Shown here piece by piece: positions 17,680-25,841 of a stretch of DNA of 64,000 nt. Within the stretch, counting starts at the first letter, position 1. Each line of letters opens with the position of its first letter. This stretch comes from Bradyrhizobium sp. B097 (GTDB lineage Bacteria > Pseudomonadota > Alphaproteobacteria > Rhizobiales > Xanthobacteraceae): contig NZ_CP152412.1 in the NCBI RefSeq assembly GCF_038957035.1, forward strand, positions 682,001 through 746,000. Reading direction: 5' to 3'. The translations under genes and the position numbers were made by a program. Under the pieces are notes generated by a model. It did no database searches, was not told the DNA's origin, and was given only the letters and a program-made list of their open reading frames with translations.

Positions 17680-18622
17680 CGATCTCACCAGCGCTGACGA
17701 GGCCGGGCCGGCGGCGGTTGCGCAGCGCGGCACGATCGAGACGCGGCAGATCGCGATCGACGGCCAGCTGCTTCAGGTCGCGATCCGGCACGGCGACGGC
17801 AGCGGGCCGCCATTACTGCTGTTCAACGGGATCGGCGCCAACTGGGAGCTGGCGAAGCCGTTCCTCGACGCGCTGACCGGCACGTCAGCCATCATCTTCG
17901 ACGTGCCCGGCGTCGGCGGATCGCCGAGGCCGGCATGGCCGTATCGTCCGTCGACCCTGGCGCGGCTCGCCGCCGGGCTGGTTGCGGAGCTGGGCTATGC
18001 CGAGGTCGATGTCGCCGGCGTGTCCTGGGGCGGTGGCATCGCGCAGCAATTCGCGCATCAGTTTCCAAAGCGCTGCCGCCGCCTGGTACTTGCCGCGACC
18101 GCGCCCGGTTTCACCATGGTGCCGGCAAGTCCGTCGGTGCTGTGGAAGATGGCGACGCCGCGCCGCTACACCGACAAGGGCTACATGAAAACGATCGCCG
18201 CCGACATCTATGGCGGCGCGTTTCGCGACGATCCGTCATTGATCGGCCGGCATGCGGCCGCGATGCATGGCGCGCGCAGCATGGGCTATCTTTATCAACT
18301 GCTCGCGATGACCGGCTGGACCAGCCTGCCCTGGCTGTGGTCTCTGCCGCAGCCGACGCTGATCCTGATGGGCAGCGACGATCCGCTGGTCCCTCCGGTC
18401 AACGGTCAGATCATGGCGAGCCTGATCCCGAACGCCGAACTGCGCCTGATCGACGACGGACATCTGTTCATGGTGACGCGGCCAAAGGAAACCGCCGACT
18501 TGATCGAAGCGTTTCTGGCTGACGAGAGTCGTCAGGCCGTGTCGTCATCCCTGCTCGCGCGAACGACGAGCTACTTCAGGGATCTCGTTCCAACGCCCGG
18601 AGGCGGACAGCAGAAGCCTTAA
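17672..18622 (+). CDS. phaZ: Intracellular PHA depolymerase of the alpha/beta-hydrolase (medium-chain) type
   Basis: A TTG at 17672 overlaps the phaC stop by eight bases, and the conserved protein begins about 20 codons later, so this start is preferred over upstream codons. The 316-residue product follows Pseudomonas PhaZ closely: LLLFNGIGANWEL, then IIFDVPGVGGSPRP. The nucleophile elbow is GVSWGGGIAQQFAH (Ser118). WKMATPRRY and IYGGAFRDDP follow, then the Asp in GSDDPLVP and the His in DDGHLFMVTR. It hydrolyses stored polyester to free hydroxy acids. It has no signal peptide, as expected for an enzyme on cytoplasmic granules. Confidence 0.9.
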   Translation: MTDDLTSADEAGPAAVAQRGTIETRQIAIDGQLLQVAIRHGDGSGPPLLLFNGIGANWELAKPFLDALTGTSAIIFDVPGVGGSPRPAWPYRPSTLARLAAGLVAELGYAEVDVAGVSWGGGIAQQFAHQFPKRCRRLVLAATAPGFTMVPASPSVLWKMATPRRYTDKGYMKTIAADIYGGAFRDDPSLIGRHAAAMHGARSMGYLYQLLAMTGWTSLPWLWSLPQPTLILMGSDDPLVPPVNGQIMASLIPNAELRLIDDGHLFMVTRPKETADLIEAFLADESRQAVSSSLLARTTSYFRDLVPTPGGGQQKP

Positions 18623-18645
18623 ACACAGCAACCAGGGAGGATATC

Positions 18646-19074
18646 GTGACCGACAATACCTCTTACATAGACATGCTGCGCAAGTTCGGCAGAGATCTCG
18701 GCTTGCCGAAGCTGAACGTGGACGAATTGCTGCAAGCCCAGAAGAAGAACCTCGAGGCACTCGGCCAGAGCGCGAAGGTTGCGGCCGAGGGCGCGCAATC
18801 GGTAGCGCAGAAGCAGCGCGAGGTGATCGAGGCGGGCTTGCGCGAGGCCTCGACCTTGGCGCGCGAGTACAAGCCGCTCGGCAAGATTCATGAGAACCTC
18901 GCGCTGCAAACCGAATTCGCGCGGAAGGTGTTCGACATCGCGGTCAAGGGCGCGCAGGACAGCGCGTCGACGGCGCGGCAGTCGACCACGGAAGCGGTGA
19001 AGATCATCCAGGACCGGATGAAAGAGAATTTCGACGAGTTCCGCGCCAGCGTCCGCCCGAACAAGCCAACCTGA
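18646..19074 (+). CDS. Phasin-family PHA granule-associated protein
   Basis: This 142-residue, helix-only protein starts at a GTG after a gggagg site. It has the phasin pattern: an amphipathic N-terminus (MLRKFGRDLGLPKLNVDELL), then LEALGQSAKVAAEGAQSVAQ and a long Ala-rich helix region (about 30-130). Phasins coat PHA granules and control their size and number. It lies 23 bp after phaZ in the PHA cassette, which makes the assignment firm even though phasins have few invariant residues. Confidence 0.88.
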   Translation: MTDNTSYIDMLRKFGRDLGLPKLNVDELLQAQKKNLEALGQSAKVAAEGAQSVAQKQREVIEAGLREASTLAREYKPLGKIHENLALQTEFARKVFDIAVKGAQDSASTARQSTTEAVKIIQDRMKENFDEFRASVRPNKPT

Positions 19075-19164
19075 CGTCACGATGAGACGAATCCCGGCAG
19101 GGCGTCGGTCGTGTCGGGAGCGCGAGAGTAGGGCGAAGCACCGCTATGCATCAGGGAGGACACC

Positions 19165-20382
19165 ATGGCTAACGCGCAGGCGACACGGTCAGCCAAGCCG
19201 GATTACGCGCCGCCGCCGGTCAACGGCGACTTCTACGGGATTGCCACCGTCCTCAACGACACGGAGCGCGCGCTGGTGCAGCGTGTGCGCGCATTCACCG
19301 AGGGCGTGGTCGCGCCGCTCATCGAAGAGTTCTGGAGCCGCGACGAATTTCCGTTCGCGATCATCCCTGACATGGCCGAGATCGGCATCGGCGGCGTCGG
19401 CTATCAAGGCTATGGCGCGGCCGGCGGCAGCTGGCTGCTGAACGGCTTTGTCGCGATGGAGCTGGCGCGGGTCGATTCCTCGGTCGCGACCTTCTGGGGC
19501 GTGCACACCGGGCTTTCGGCAGGCTCGATCTATCTGTGCGGCGACGAATCGCAGAAGCAGCGGTGGCTGCCTGCGATGATGCGCTTCGAGAAGATCGGCT
19601 CGTTTGGTCTCACGGAGCCGCTGGTCGGCTCGGCGACGTCGGGCGGCATGCTGACCACCTGCCGCCGCGAGGGCGACGTCTGGATTCTCAACGGCCAGAA
19701 GAAGTGGATCGGCAACGCCACTTTCGCGGACATCAACGTAATCTGGGCGCGCGAGGAAGGCTCGAACCAGGTCAAGGGCTTTGTCGTGGCCAAGGACAAT
19801 CCCGGCTTCTCGGTCGAGAAGATCAAGACCAAGATGGCGCTGCGCGTGGTGCAGAACGGCCTGATCACCCTGAAGGACTGCCGCGTGCCCGAGGCGGACC
19901 GCCTGCAGAACGCCAACTCCTTCAAGGACACCGCCAAGGTGCTGCGCATGACCCGCACCGGGGTGGCGTGGTTCGCCGTCGGCTGCGCGATGGGCGCCTA
20001 TGAACATGCGCTGCGTTATGCAACCGACCGGCAGCAGTTCGGCAGACCGATCGGCGGCTTTCAGCTGGTGCAGGACCTGCTGGTCCGGATGCTCGGCAAC
20101 GTCACTGCGACGCAGGCGATGATGCTGCGGCTCGGACAGATGCAGGACGAAGGCGTGATGCTGGACGAGCATGCTTCGCTGGCGAAGGCGTTCTGCACCG
20201 TCAAATGCCGCGAGACCGTCGGCTATGCGCGCGAGTTGCTGGGCGGCAACGGCATCCTGCTCGAAAACCATATAGGCCGCTTCGTGGCCGATGCCGAGGC
20301 GATCTATTCCTATGAGGGCACCCGCGAGATGAACACCCTGATCGTCGGCAAGTCGATCACGGGATTGAGCGCCTTCGTCTGA
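19165..20382 (+). CDS. Acyl-CoA dehydrogenase (glutaryl-CoA-dehydrogenase-like)
   Basis: The 405-residue flavoprotein has the standard three-part fold: an N-terminal helical domain (about 20-150), a beta domain (GSFGLTEPLVGSAT, NGQKKWIGNATFADINVIWA) and a C-terminal helical domain (RTGVAWFAVGCAMGAYEHAL, RQQFGRPIGGFQLVQ, ARELLGGNGI). The glutamate in YEGTREMNTLIVG is the likely catalytic base. It oxidises acyl-CoA to enoyl-CoA using FAD, which would supply the MaoC hydratase and then PHA synthase. A ggagg-type site precedes ATG 19165. Substrate chain length cannot be read from sequence alone. Confidence 0.9.
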   Translation: MANAQATRSAKPDYAPPPVNGDFYGIATVLNDTERALVQRVRAFTEGVVAPLIEEFWSRDEFPFAIIPDMAEIGIGGVGYQGYGAAGGSWLLNGFVAMELARVDSSVATFWGVHTGLSAGSIYLCGDESQKQRWLPAMMRFEKIGSFGLTEPLVGSATSGGMLTTCRREGDVWILNGQKKWIGNATFADINVIWAREEGSNQVKGFVVAKDNPGFSVEKIKTKMALRVVQNGLITLKDCRVPEADRLQNANSFKDTAKVLRMTRTGVAWFAVGCAMGAYEHALRYATDRQQFGRPIGGFQLVQDLLVRMLGNVTATQAMMLRLGQMQDEGVMLDEHASLAKAFCTVKCRETVGYARELLGGNGILLENHIGRFVADAEAIYSYEGTREMNTLIVGKSITGLSAFV

Positions 20383-20403
20383 ACCATTGCAAGGCGTCTA
20401 ATA

Positions 20404-20489
20404 CCGTCATTGCGAGGAGCGAAGCGACGAAGCAATCCATCTTTCCGCATGGTCGGCAATGGATTGCTTCGCTTCCCTCGCAATGACGG
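20404..20489. repeat. Long imperfect inverted repeat between convergent genes
   Basis: Arm one (20404-20440) begins ccgtcattgcgaggagcg and ends gcaatccat. Arm two (20459-20489) begins atggattgcttcgc and ends cctcgcaatgacgg. The pair folds into a long hairpin. It sits between the acyl-CoA dehydrogenase (+) and the MFS gene (-), so it may end transcription from both sides. I associate this element type with dispersed intergenic repeats in Bradyrhizobium; no second copy was noticed in this window. Confidence 0.75.
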
Positions 20490-20508
20490 GGATAGATCGC
20501 GCGACCGT

Positions 20509-21744
20509 TCACTCCGCCGGCGGCAGGCTGCCTTGGCCGGCTTCGGCGGTTGTCCGCGACAGCATGCCGAGGGCAACGATCGCGGCGGCAAAGCCGGCGG
20601 CGGCGCCGACCCCGAGTGCCCAGCGCGGGCCGAGGTGATCGGCGACCCAGCCGACGATCGGTGCGCCGATCGGCGTGCCGCCGAGCGCCACGCCGAGCCG
20701 CAGCGCCATCACGCGTCCGCGCATCGCAGGCTCGGTCGCGAGCTGCATCAGCGCGTTCGAGGTGTTGGCGACGGTCAGCGCGGCGACACCGATCACGACG
20801 AGTGCTGCGGCGAACAGCCAATAGCTCGGCGCCAGGGCGGCGAGCGTGCAGCCGAGACCAAAGATCGCAGAGCCCAGCATCAGCGAAGAGAACCGCGGCT
20901 GGTCGCGGCTCGCGGCGAGCAGCGCGCCCGACATCGTGCCGAGCGCCATCACCGATGACAGCAGCCCGAAGCCGCGCGCGTCGGTGTGGAACACGCCGAC
21001 CGCCATCGTGGAGATGAAGATCGGAAAGTTCAGTCCGAAGGTCCCGATCAGAAACAGCATGATCAGCGTCGCCCGGAGATCGGGGCGGGACCAGACATAG
21101 TGGAAGCCCTGCATGATGCTGCCCTTGGTGGGATGGGCGCGCGCGCTCGGGCGCAGCTCGGAGGTGCGCAGCAGGGTCAGCGAGGTCAGCACCGCGAGGA
21201 ACGAGGCGCCGTTGAACAGGAAGGCCCAGCCGGTGCCGACGGAGGCGATGATCAGGCCGGCGACGGCCGGGCCGATCATGCGCGCGGCATTGAACGAGGT
21301 CGAGTTCAGCGCGATCGCGTTCGACAGGTTCGTGTCGCTGACCAGCTCGGCCACGAAGGTCTGGCGCACCGGCGCGTCGAGCGCTGCCGCGCAGCCGAAC
21401 AGGAAGGCGAACACATAGACGTGCCAGAGCTGCACCAGTCCGGTGACGGTGAGAATCCCGAGGACCAGCGCGAGCACGCCCATCGTCGCCTGGGTCGCCA
21501 TCAGCAGCTTGCGCTGGTTGAAATGATCTGCGGCAAAGCCGCTCCACGGCATCAACAATAGTTGTGGGCCGAATTGTAGCGCCATCACGATGCCGACGGC
21601 GGATGCGCTATGCTGCGTCAGCTGGGTAAGGACGAGCCAGTCCTGGGCGGCGCGCTGCATCCAGGTGCCGATGTTGGAAACCAGCGCGCCGGCCGCCCAG
21701 ACCCGGTAGTTGAAGCTTGCGAGCGATCGAAAGACGCGTCTCAT
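20509..21744 (-). CDS. MFS transporter, MFS_3/EntS-like exporter
   Basis: The 411-residue protein has about 12 predicted helices and typical MFS_3 landmarks: SNIGTWMQRAAQDWLV in helix 1, then GFAADHFNQRKLLMATQ as the loop 2-3 motif. DAPVRQTFVAELV is characteristic of the enterobactin-exporter-like subgroup, and GRVMALRLGVALGGTPIGAP follows. Such proteins export siderophores or drugs by proton antiport. Its start overlaps the stop of the small membrane-protein gene by four bases, in a unit headed by MarR and an isochorismatase-fold enzyme. Substrate unknown. Confidence 0.88.
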   Translation of the reverse strand: MRRVFRSLASFNYRVWAAGALVSNIGTWMQRAAQDWLVLTQLTQHSASAVGIVMALQFGPQLLLMPWSGFAADHFNQRKLLMATQATMGVLALVLGILTVTGLVQLWHVYVFAFLFGCAAALDAPVRQTFVAELVSDTNLSNAIALNSTSFNAARMIGPAVAGLIIASVGTGWAFLFNGASFLAVLTSLTLLRTSELRPSARAHPTKGSIMQGFHYVWSRPDLRATLIMLFLIGTFGLNFPIFISTMAVGVFHTDARGFGLLSSVMALGTMSGALLAASRDQPRFSSLMLGSAIFGLGCTLAALAPSYWLFAAALVVIGVAALTVANTSNALMQLATEPAMRGRVMALRLGVALGGTPIGAPIVGWVADHLGPRWALGVGAAAGFAAAIVALGMLSRTTAEAGQGSLPPAE

Positions 21745-22070
21745 GGTCTCTGAGGTTCATTCCCGCCGTGAAACCGTCCGAACCGCCGCGCCAGGAACAG
21801 GCCGATCAGGAAGCCGCCGAGACCGAGCGCTGCGACGTCGCTGGTCGTTCTCAAGCCGAAGTCGCCGACGCGGCAGACCAGGAGATATCCGACCGCGAGG
21901 TTGAAGAAGCCCCACACGATGTTGACGGTCGATGACGACAGGCCCTCGCCCGGCGGCTTCGCGAACGGACTCTGGAACGGTTCGCCCATCATGCCGGCGA
22001 CGACGTGAGGGATCGCGTTGGTGAGGAAGGCGCCGCCGAAGAAGTAGGCGACGAGGTCAAGCCAGTTCAT
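21741..22070 (-). CDS. Small integral membrane protein, unknown function
   Basis: The start is set at ATG 22070, which has the site aaagga upstream; longer in-frame starts read backwards through the neighbouring gene. The 109-residue product has about three hydrophobic helices: LVAYFFGGAFLTNAIPHVVAG, STVNIVWGFFNLAVGYLLV and VAALGLGGFLIGLFLARRF. The conserved-looking NAIPHVVAGMMGEPFQSPF loop is its most distinctive part, but I cannot name the family. It overlaps the upstream hydrolase by 14 bases and the MFS gene by four, so it is co-translated with them. Confidence 0.7.
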   Translation of the reverse strand: MNWLDLVAYFFGGAFLTNAIPHVVAGMMGEPFQSPFAKPPGEGLSSSTVNIVWGFFNLAVGYLLVCRVGDFGLRTTSDVAALGLGGFLIGLFLARRFGRFHGGNEPQRP

Positions 22071-22632
22071 GCGTATTGGTCCTTTCAAGCAGATCGATGA
22101 TCGCCTGCGTCGAGCCGGTTTCGCCGAGCCGCGGGAACACCTGTTCGATGCTGTAGTCATGTGCGTTCGGCCGTGCATCGGTCATGGCGTCGATCGCGAG
22201 CGTGACGTTGAAGCCGGCCTCATAGGCCTGCCGTGCCGTGGATTCGACGCCGGTGCCGGTCGCAACGCCGGCGACCACGACCTGCGTGACGCCGCGGGCG
22301 CGCAGCTGCTTCTCGAGATCAGTGCTGGCGAACGCACCCCACGTCCGCTTGGTCACGACGATGTCGCCCGGCTGCCGATCGAGCTCCGGAATCAGGTCGG
22401 TCCAGCCGTCGGGAAATTGTCCGTCGTGGCGCGGCCGCTCGGTTCGTCCGGGTGCCGTGCCGTCGACATTGACCAGCACGATCGGCAGTCCACGCCGTCG
22501 AAACGCGCTGATGAGGGCGCAGGCGCGAACCACGACGTCTCCGAACGGATGCACGAACGGCGCGCCGACGAGCCCTGATTGCAGATCGACGACAATGAGG
22601 GCGGTGATCGGATCGAGCGTCGTCAGAGCCAT
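22057..22632 (-). CDS. Isochorismatase-fold hydrolase lacking the usual catalytic cysteine
   Basis: The 191-residue protein shows the isochorismatase-superfamily core: an early Asp in ALIVVDLQSGLV, a Lys in IVVTKRTWGAF and the strand-turn VVVAGVATGTGVESTARQA. In cysteine hydrolases of this fold the last motif holds the nucleophilic Cys, normally in a TxxC pattern. Here that position is Gly. True isochorismatases (EntB, PhzD) also have Gly there and use a different mechanism, so an ether hydrolase is as likely as a dead enzyme. It is second in the MarR-headed unit, before an EntS-like exporter. Confidence 0.82.
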   Translation of the reverse strand: MALTTLDPITALIVVDLQSGLVGAPFVHPFGDVVVRACALISAFRRRGLPIVLVNVDGTAPGRTERPRHDGQFPDGWTDLIPELDRQPGDIVVTKRTWGAFASTDLEKQLRARGVTQVVVAGVATGTGVESTARQAYEAGFNVTLAIDAMTDARPNAHDYSIEQVFPRLGETGSTQAIIDLLERTNTHELA

Positions 22633-22673
22633 GATCGCTTCCTGTTCTCACAATTGGCGCGGCGCGGCCGGCA

Positions 22674-23126
22674 TCAATCTGCGACCAGCCGTTTCAGCAA
22701 GCCGACGGCGGCGGCGAGTTCATCCTGCTCCCGTGCCGACAACCGCGCGGCGATGGTGCGCGACAGCCAGTCCTGCCGCGCGGCGCGGCCGGTGCGCAGC
22801 CGCTCGCGGCAGCTATCGGTGAGCGACATGATGGTTTGCCGGCCGTCGTCCGGATCGGGCGCGCCGCGAACCAGACCCGCGGCCTCGAGCGATGATATCG
22901 CCGAGCTCATCGACTGCGGACGCATCCCTTCCGATCGCGCCAGGCTCGACACGGTCGCGGGGCCGTCCTTTTCGAGGCGCAGCAGCACCGCGACCTGGGA
23001 CGGCGGAAGATCCTCGCGCTGGCCCTGCTCACGCAGCCGGCGCTTCAGCGTTCCGATCAACAGGCGAAGGTCTTCGGCGAGCGTGGATGTGCGCGCCGAG
23101 CCGGTACGGGCCGCTGCATTGTTCAT
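22674..23126 (-). CDS. MarR-family transcriptional regulator
   Basis: The 150-residue protein has the MarR winged-helix layout: LLIGTLKRRLREQGQ, LPPSQVAVLLRLEKDGPATV, then the recognition region ARSEGMRPQSMSSAISSLEA, the wing PDPDDGRQTIMSLTD, and C-terminal dimerisation helices. MarR proteins usually repress their own operon and release DNA on binding a small aromatic ligand. A 29-bp inverted repeat lies 27 bp upstream of its start (23153-23181) and is a good operator candidate. The hydrolase, small membrane protein and MFS exporter lie downstream on the same strand. Confidence 0.92.
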   Translation of the reverse strand: MNNAAARTGSARTSTLAEDLRLLIGTLKRRLREQGQREDLPPSQVAVLLRLEKDGPATVSSLARSEGMRPQSMSSAISSLEAAGLVRGAPDPDDGRQTIMSLTDSCRERLRTGRAARQDWLSRTIAARLSAREQDELAAAVGLLKRLVAD

Positions 23127-23152
23127 GTCGGTGAGACTAGCAGATATACAGG

Positions 23153-23181
23153 TAAACTGTAAAGATTATCTTTGTAGTTTG
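23153..23181. promoter_or_regulatory. Putative MarR operator: 29-bp imperfect inverted repeat
   Basis: The arms taaactgtaaagat (23153-23166) and atctttgtagtttg (23168-23181) are complementary at 11 of 14 positions around a central T. The innermost part aaagat-t-atcttt is perfect. It lies in an AT-rich pocket in otherwise GC-rich DNA, immediately upstream of the MarR start at 23126. Size and symmetry fit a MarR dimer site. Confidence 0.6.
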
Positions 23182-23360
23182 TCTGCAGAATTCGCGCGGT
23201 CTGACCTCGGTGCGGCGGACCGGTTCGCTTGACGTCATCCGATGGCCAGGAGGCGCGGCGCGCACGACATTGTCCGTGCGTGGTAATGCCGGCCGCGGCT
23301 CGCAGGGAAATGAAATGGGCAGTGAGCGCCGGCCACATCGCGGCGCGATGACGACGCGTG

Positions 23361-23666
23361 CTATTCGCTCTCGCTGGTCGCCGGCAGTGCGTACATGTCC
23401 CGTGCGCGCCGGGTCGCGGCCGCATAGCGCGCGGTCGCGCTGAGGCTCATCAGGCCGGCGCGCACCAGTCCGAGGATGGCGCGGCGCGAGTGGAACGGCC
23501 CGGTCTTGCTCGCGGCATATCCGCGCGGGTAGAGCTGCAGGCGGCCGGCGAGCGCTTCCTGCAACGCCAGCTTCTGGGTCGCGCTCAGGCGCCGGCGCCG
23601 CGCAGGCTTTTCCGCTTCCGCCAACATGAGCTCGATACCCAACGATTTCCGTGGCGCGGCCTTCAT
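23361..23666 (-). CDS. Small basic hypothetical protein
   Basis: From ATG 23666 the product is 101 residues, basic and without membrane helices or a signal peptide. An in-frame ATG at 23777 would add 37 unstructured residues. Helical stretches (ARRRRLSATQKLALQEALAG, SRRAILGLVRAGLMSLSATA) around YPRGYAASKTGPFHS look like a real small protein, but no family is recognised and the ribosome site is weak. It is divergent from the sensor kinase gene and shares the intergenic palindromes at 23815-23850. Confidence 0.45.
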   Translation of the reverse strand: MKAAPRKSLGIELMLAEAEKPARRRRLSATQKLALQEALAGRLQLYPRGYAASKTGPFHSRRAILGLVRAGLMSLSATARYAAATRRARDMYALPATSESE

Positions 23667-23814
23667 TGTCAGCTCACACTCCGGCCGACTGGCGCGACCT
23701 TCCGCGAGGCGCGGCGCCCGGCCGGCATCGCCATGGACGCCGGCATGTGGCACATCATGGCTTGCGCTGTTGCTCATTCGTAAGACAGAACCGCATTTCG
23801 AGCAGCAGTGGCAT

Positions 23815-23850
23815 CTGACGAAAGTCAGGATCAGTTATGACGAAAGTCAT
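23815..23850. promoter_or_regulatory. Two tandem TGACGAAAGTCA palindromes, 22 bp apart
   Basis: Two near-identical 14-bp inverted repeats occur: ctgacgaaagtcag (23815-23828) and atgacgaaagtcat (23837-23850). Each has perfect 5-bp arms around GAAA, and their starts are 22 bp apart, about two helical turns. They lie 65-100 bp upstream of the histidine-kinase ATG (23915). This is the layout of a tandem operator for a dimeric regulator, possibly the response regulator encoded downstream. Confidence 0.6.
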
Positions 23851-23914
23851 ATTCGTTTGCGGCCGCTGCCGGCTTACGCCAGAGTGGGCTGCTCGCTGAG
23901 TTGATGGGCAACGC

Positions 23915-24985
23915 ATGATCGATTTGAGCGCGGATTTGCTTGCGGCCGCAGGAGCCGACGTCATCGGTCTCGCCGTCATCGGTGCCGACCGAAGCATGCA
24001 GCGGAAGATCGGGCGGCTGGTCGAATGGCTTCCCGCGATCGGCGTCGATTGTTGCGAATGCATGCTGCTGGTCGGCATGGAGGCCGAGCTCGCGGCGCTT
24101 GCCGGAGGACAGCGGGATATGATCGCGCTGGCCGGTGTCCGCGGTGCCTCGCCTGACATCGCGCAGCCGATGACGGCGGTCGTGCTGTGGAATGATGCAC
24201 AGTCGCATTACTTCGTCATCGCCATGCCGGACTTCGCGGGACGTCAGGTCGAAACGCTGCTCGGCAGCGAGCGCCGGGCCCGCCGCCTGATGGAGCAGCA
24301 GCTCGAGGCGGCAAGCGCGGAAGTGCGCTTTGCCTCGCTGGCGCGGACGCGGCTGCGGCTGGCGCGCGATCTGCACGATACGCTGGTGCATTCGATCGTG
24401 GCGCTGCTGACCCAGATCCGGCTGATCAGGCATTATCTGTCGGCCGACCCGGCGCGCGTGGCGGACAGCCTTGCAACCGCCGAAGACGCCGCCGCGAGCG
24501 GCCTCTCGCGCGCCCGCGAGGCCATCGATCGCCTGCGCACGCCCGACGATTTGAAGCTTGATCCCGATGTCGAGGGACTGCTTAGCGACTTCGCCGCGCG
24601 CAGCGGCGTCAGGGTGTCGATCCAGATCGACGAAGAGGCGCGTCCCGGTTTGCGCGATTGCGGCTTGACGGTTCAACGCATTCTCAGCGAGGCATTGCGT
24701 AACGTTCAGGCGCATGCGAAGGCACGCCGTGTCTCGTTTCACGCCTTCGAAGCGCCGGCCGCGGTCGGTCGCAAGCTCGTTGTCGAGATCCGCGACGACG
24801 GCCGCGGCTTCGATCTGGCGGTGCCCACGCCCGGACATTTCGGATTGATCGGGATGACCGAATTTGCTGAACTCGTCGGCGGAAGCTGCGCGGTGGAGAG
24901 CGCGCCCGGACAGGGAACGCTGGTCCGGATATCGCTCCCCGTGGCGGTGCCGCCGGCAGCGTCTGCCGGCCTGCTGGCCGATTGA
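23915..24985 (+). CDS. Cytoplasmic NarL-type sensor histidine kinase
   Basis: The 356-residue kinase has a HisKA_3 dimerisation motif, RLRLARDLHDTLVHS, with the phosphoryl-acceptor His at about residue 154. A HATPase domain follows: N box LSEALRNVQAHAKA, G1 box IRDDGRGFDL and G2 box GLIGMTEFAELVGG. No membrane helix is visible. The N-terminal 130 residues (LLAAAGADVIGLAVIG, MTAVVLWNDAQSHYFVIAM) look like a PAS- or GAF-like cytoplasmic sensor with a CC pair (VDCCECMLL) that might bind metal or sense redox. The partner response regulator is encoded 46 bp downstream. Confidence 0.9.
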   Translation: MIDLSADLLAAAGADVIGLAVIGADRSMQRKIGRLVEWLPAIGVDCCECMLLVGMEAELAALAGGQRDMIALAGVRGASPDIAQPMTAVVLWNDAQSHYFVIAMPDFAGRQVETLLGSERRARRLMEQQLEAASAEVRFASLARTRLRLARDLHDTLVHSIVALLTQIRLIRHYLSADPARVADSLATAEDAAASGLSRAREAIDRLRTPDDLKLDPDVEGLLSDFAARSGVRVSIQIDEEARPGLRDCGLTVQRILSEALRNVQAHAKARRVSFHAFEAPAAVGRKLVVEIRDDGRGFDLAVPTPGHFGLIGMTEFAELVGGSCAVESAPGQGTLVRISLPVAVPPAASAGLLAD

Positions 24986-25031
24986 TGTCGTTGCCGCGCA
25001 TTCAAGACCTTCGAGAGGATAACGGAAACCC

Positions 25032-25688
25032 GTGAGCAGAATTGAGAAGGTGCGGGTGCTGATCGCCGAGGATCAGACCCTGATCAGGGAAGGTATCGCC
25101 ACACTGCTGGCCCAGCAGAACGACGATTTCGAGATCCTTCCCGGTGCATCCGACGGCGAGCAGGCCATCGAATTCGCGCGGCGCTATCGGCCGGACGTCA
25201 TCCTGATGGACCTGCAGATGCCGCGTGTCGACGGCATCGCGGCGACCCAGCGGATCCTGCGCGAGTTGCCGCAGACCCATATCGTGGTGCTGACGACATT
25301 CGAAACCAACGACCTGATCTTCGAGGCGGTCAGCGCCGGCGCCAAGGCGTATCTCCTCAAGGACGCCAGGATGGAGGAGATCGCATCGACCATCCGCGCG
25401 GTGATCAACGGCCAGTCCGGGCTGTCGCCCAGCGTCGCCGCGCGCATCCTCGACGAGTTCAAGCGGCTACGCGGCCCGCGCGTCTCGGCGAAGCTGCCGG
25501 TTCGCGACGGGTTGACGGCGCGGGAGAATGAAATTCTCACGCTGATCGTCGAGGGCAAGAGCAATACCGAGATCGGTGAACGGCTGCATTTGGCCGAGGG
25601 CACGGTGAAGAATTATGTCAGCACCATCCTGGAGAAATGCCATGTCAAGAACCGTACGGAACTGGCAATAAAGGCAATAACTTACTAG
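25032..25688 (+). CDS. NarL/FixJ-family response regulator
   Basis: The 218-residue protein starts at GTG 25032. The receiver domain (about 8-125) has acidic residues ED at 13-14, the phospho-acceptor D60 in VILMDLQMP and the conserved Lys in AYLLKDARM. A LuxR-type helix-turn-helix follows (about 150-215): LTARENEILTLIVEGKSNTE, then IGERLHLAEGTVKNYVSTIL. It is the output of the histidine kinase just upstream. The tandem palindromes at 23815-23850 are plausible autoregulatory sites, and the GTPase/OmpA genes that follow are possible targets; both points are inferred. Confidence 0.93.
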   Translation: MSRIEKVRVLIAEDQTLIREGIATLLAQQNDDFEILPGASDGEQAIEFARRYRPDVILMDLQMPRVDGIAATQRILRELPQTHIVVLTTFETNDLIFEAVSAGAKAYLLKDARMEEIASTIRAVINGQSGLSPSVAARILDEFKRLRGPRVSAKLPVRDGLTARENEILTLIVEGKSNTEIGERLHLAEGTVKNYVSTILEKCHVKNRTELAIKAITY

Positions 25689-25841
25689 AAATAATTGCCC
25701 TCAACCGCACGCCACGCGGTTGATCCGGCTGAGATTGCTCGCCTTTCTCTGGGCCGCGCCGACAAAATTGGCTATAGGTTTGTTTCGGATTTGCTTTTTG
25801 ACACGGCAGGTCCGGATTGCGCGGCTTTGACTAAACAGGGA

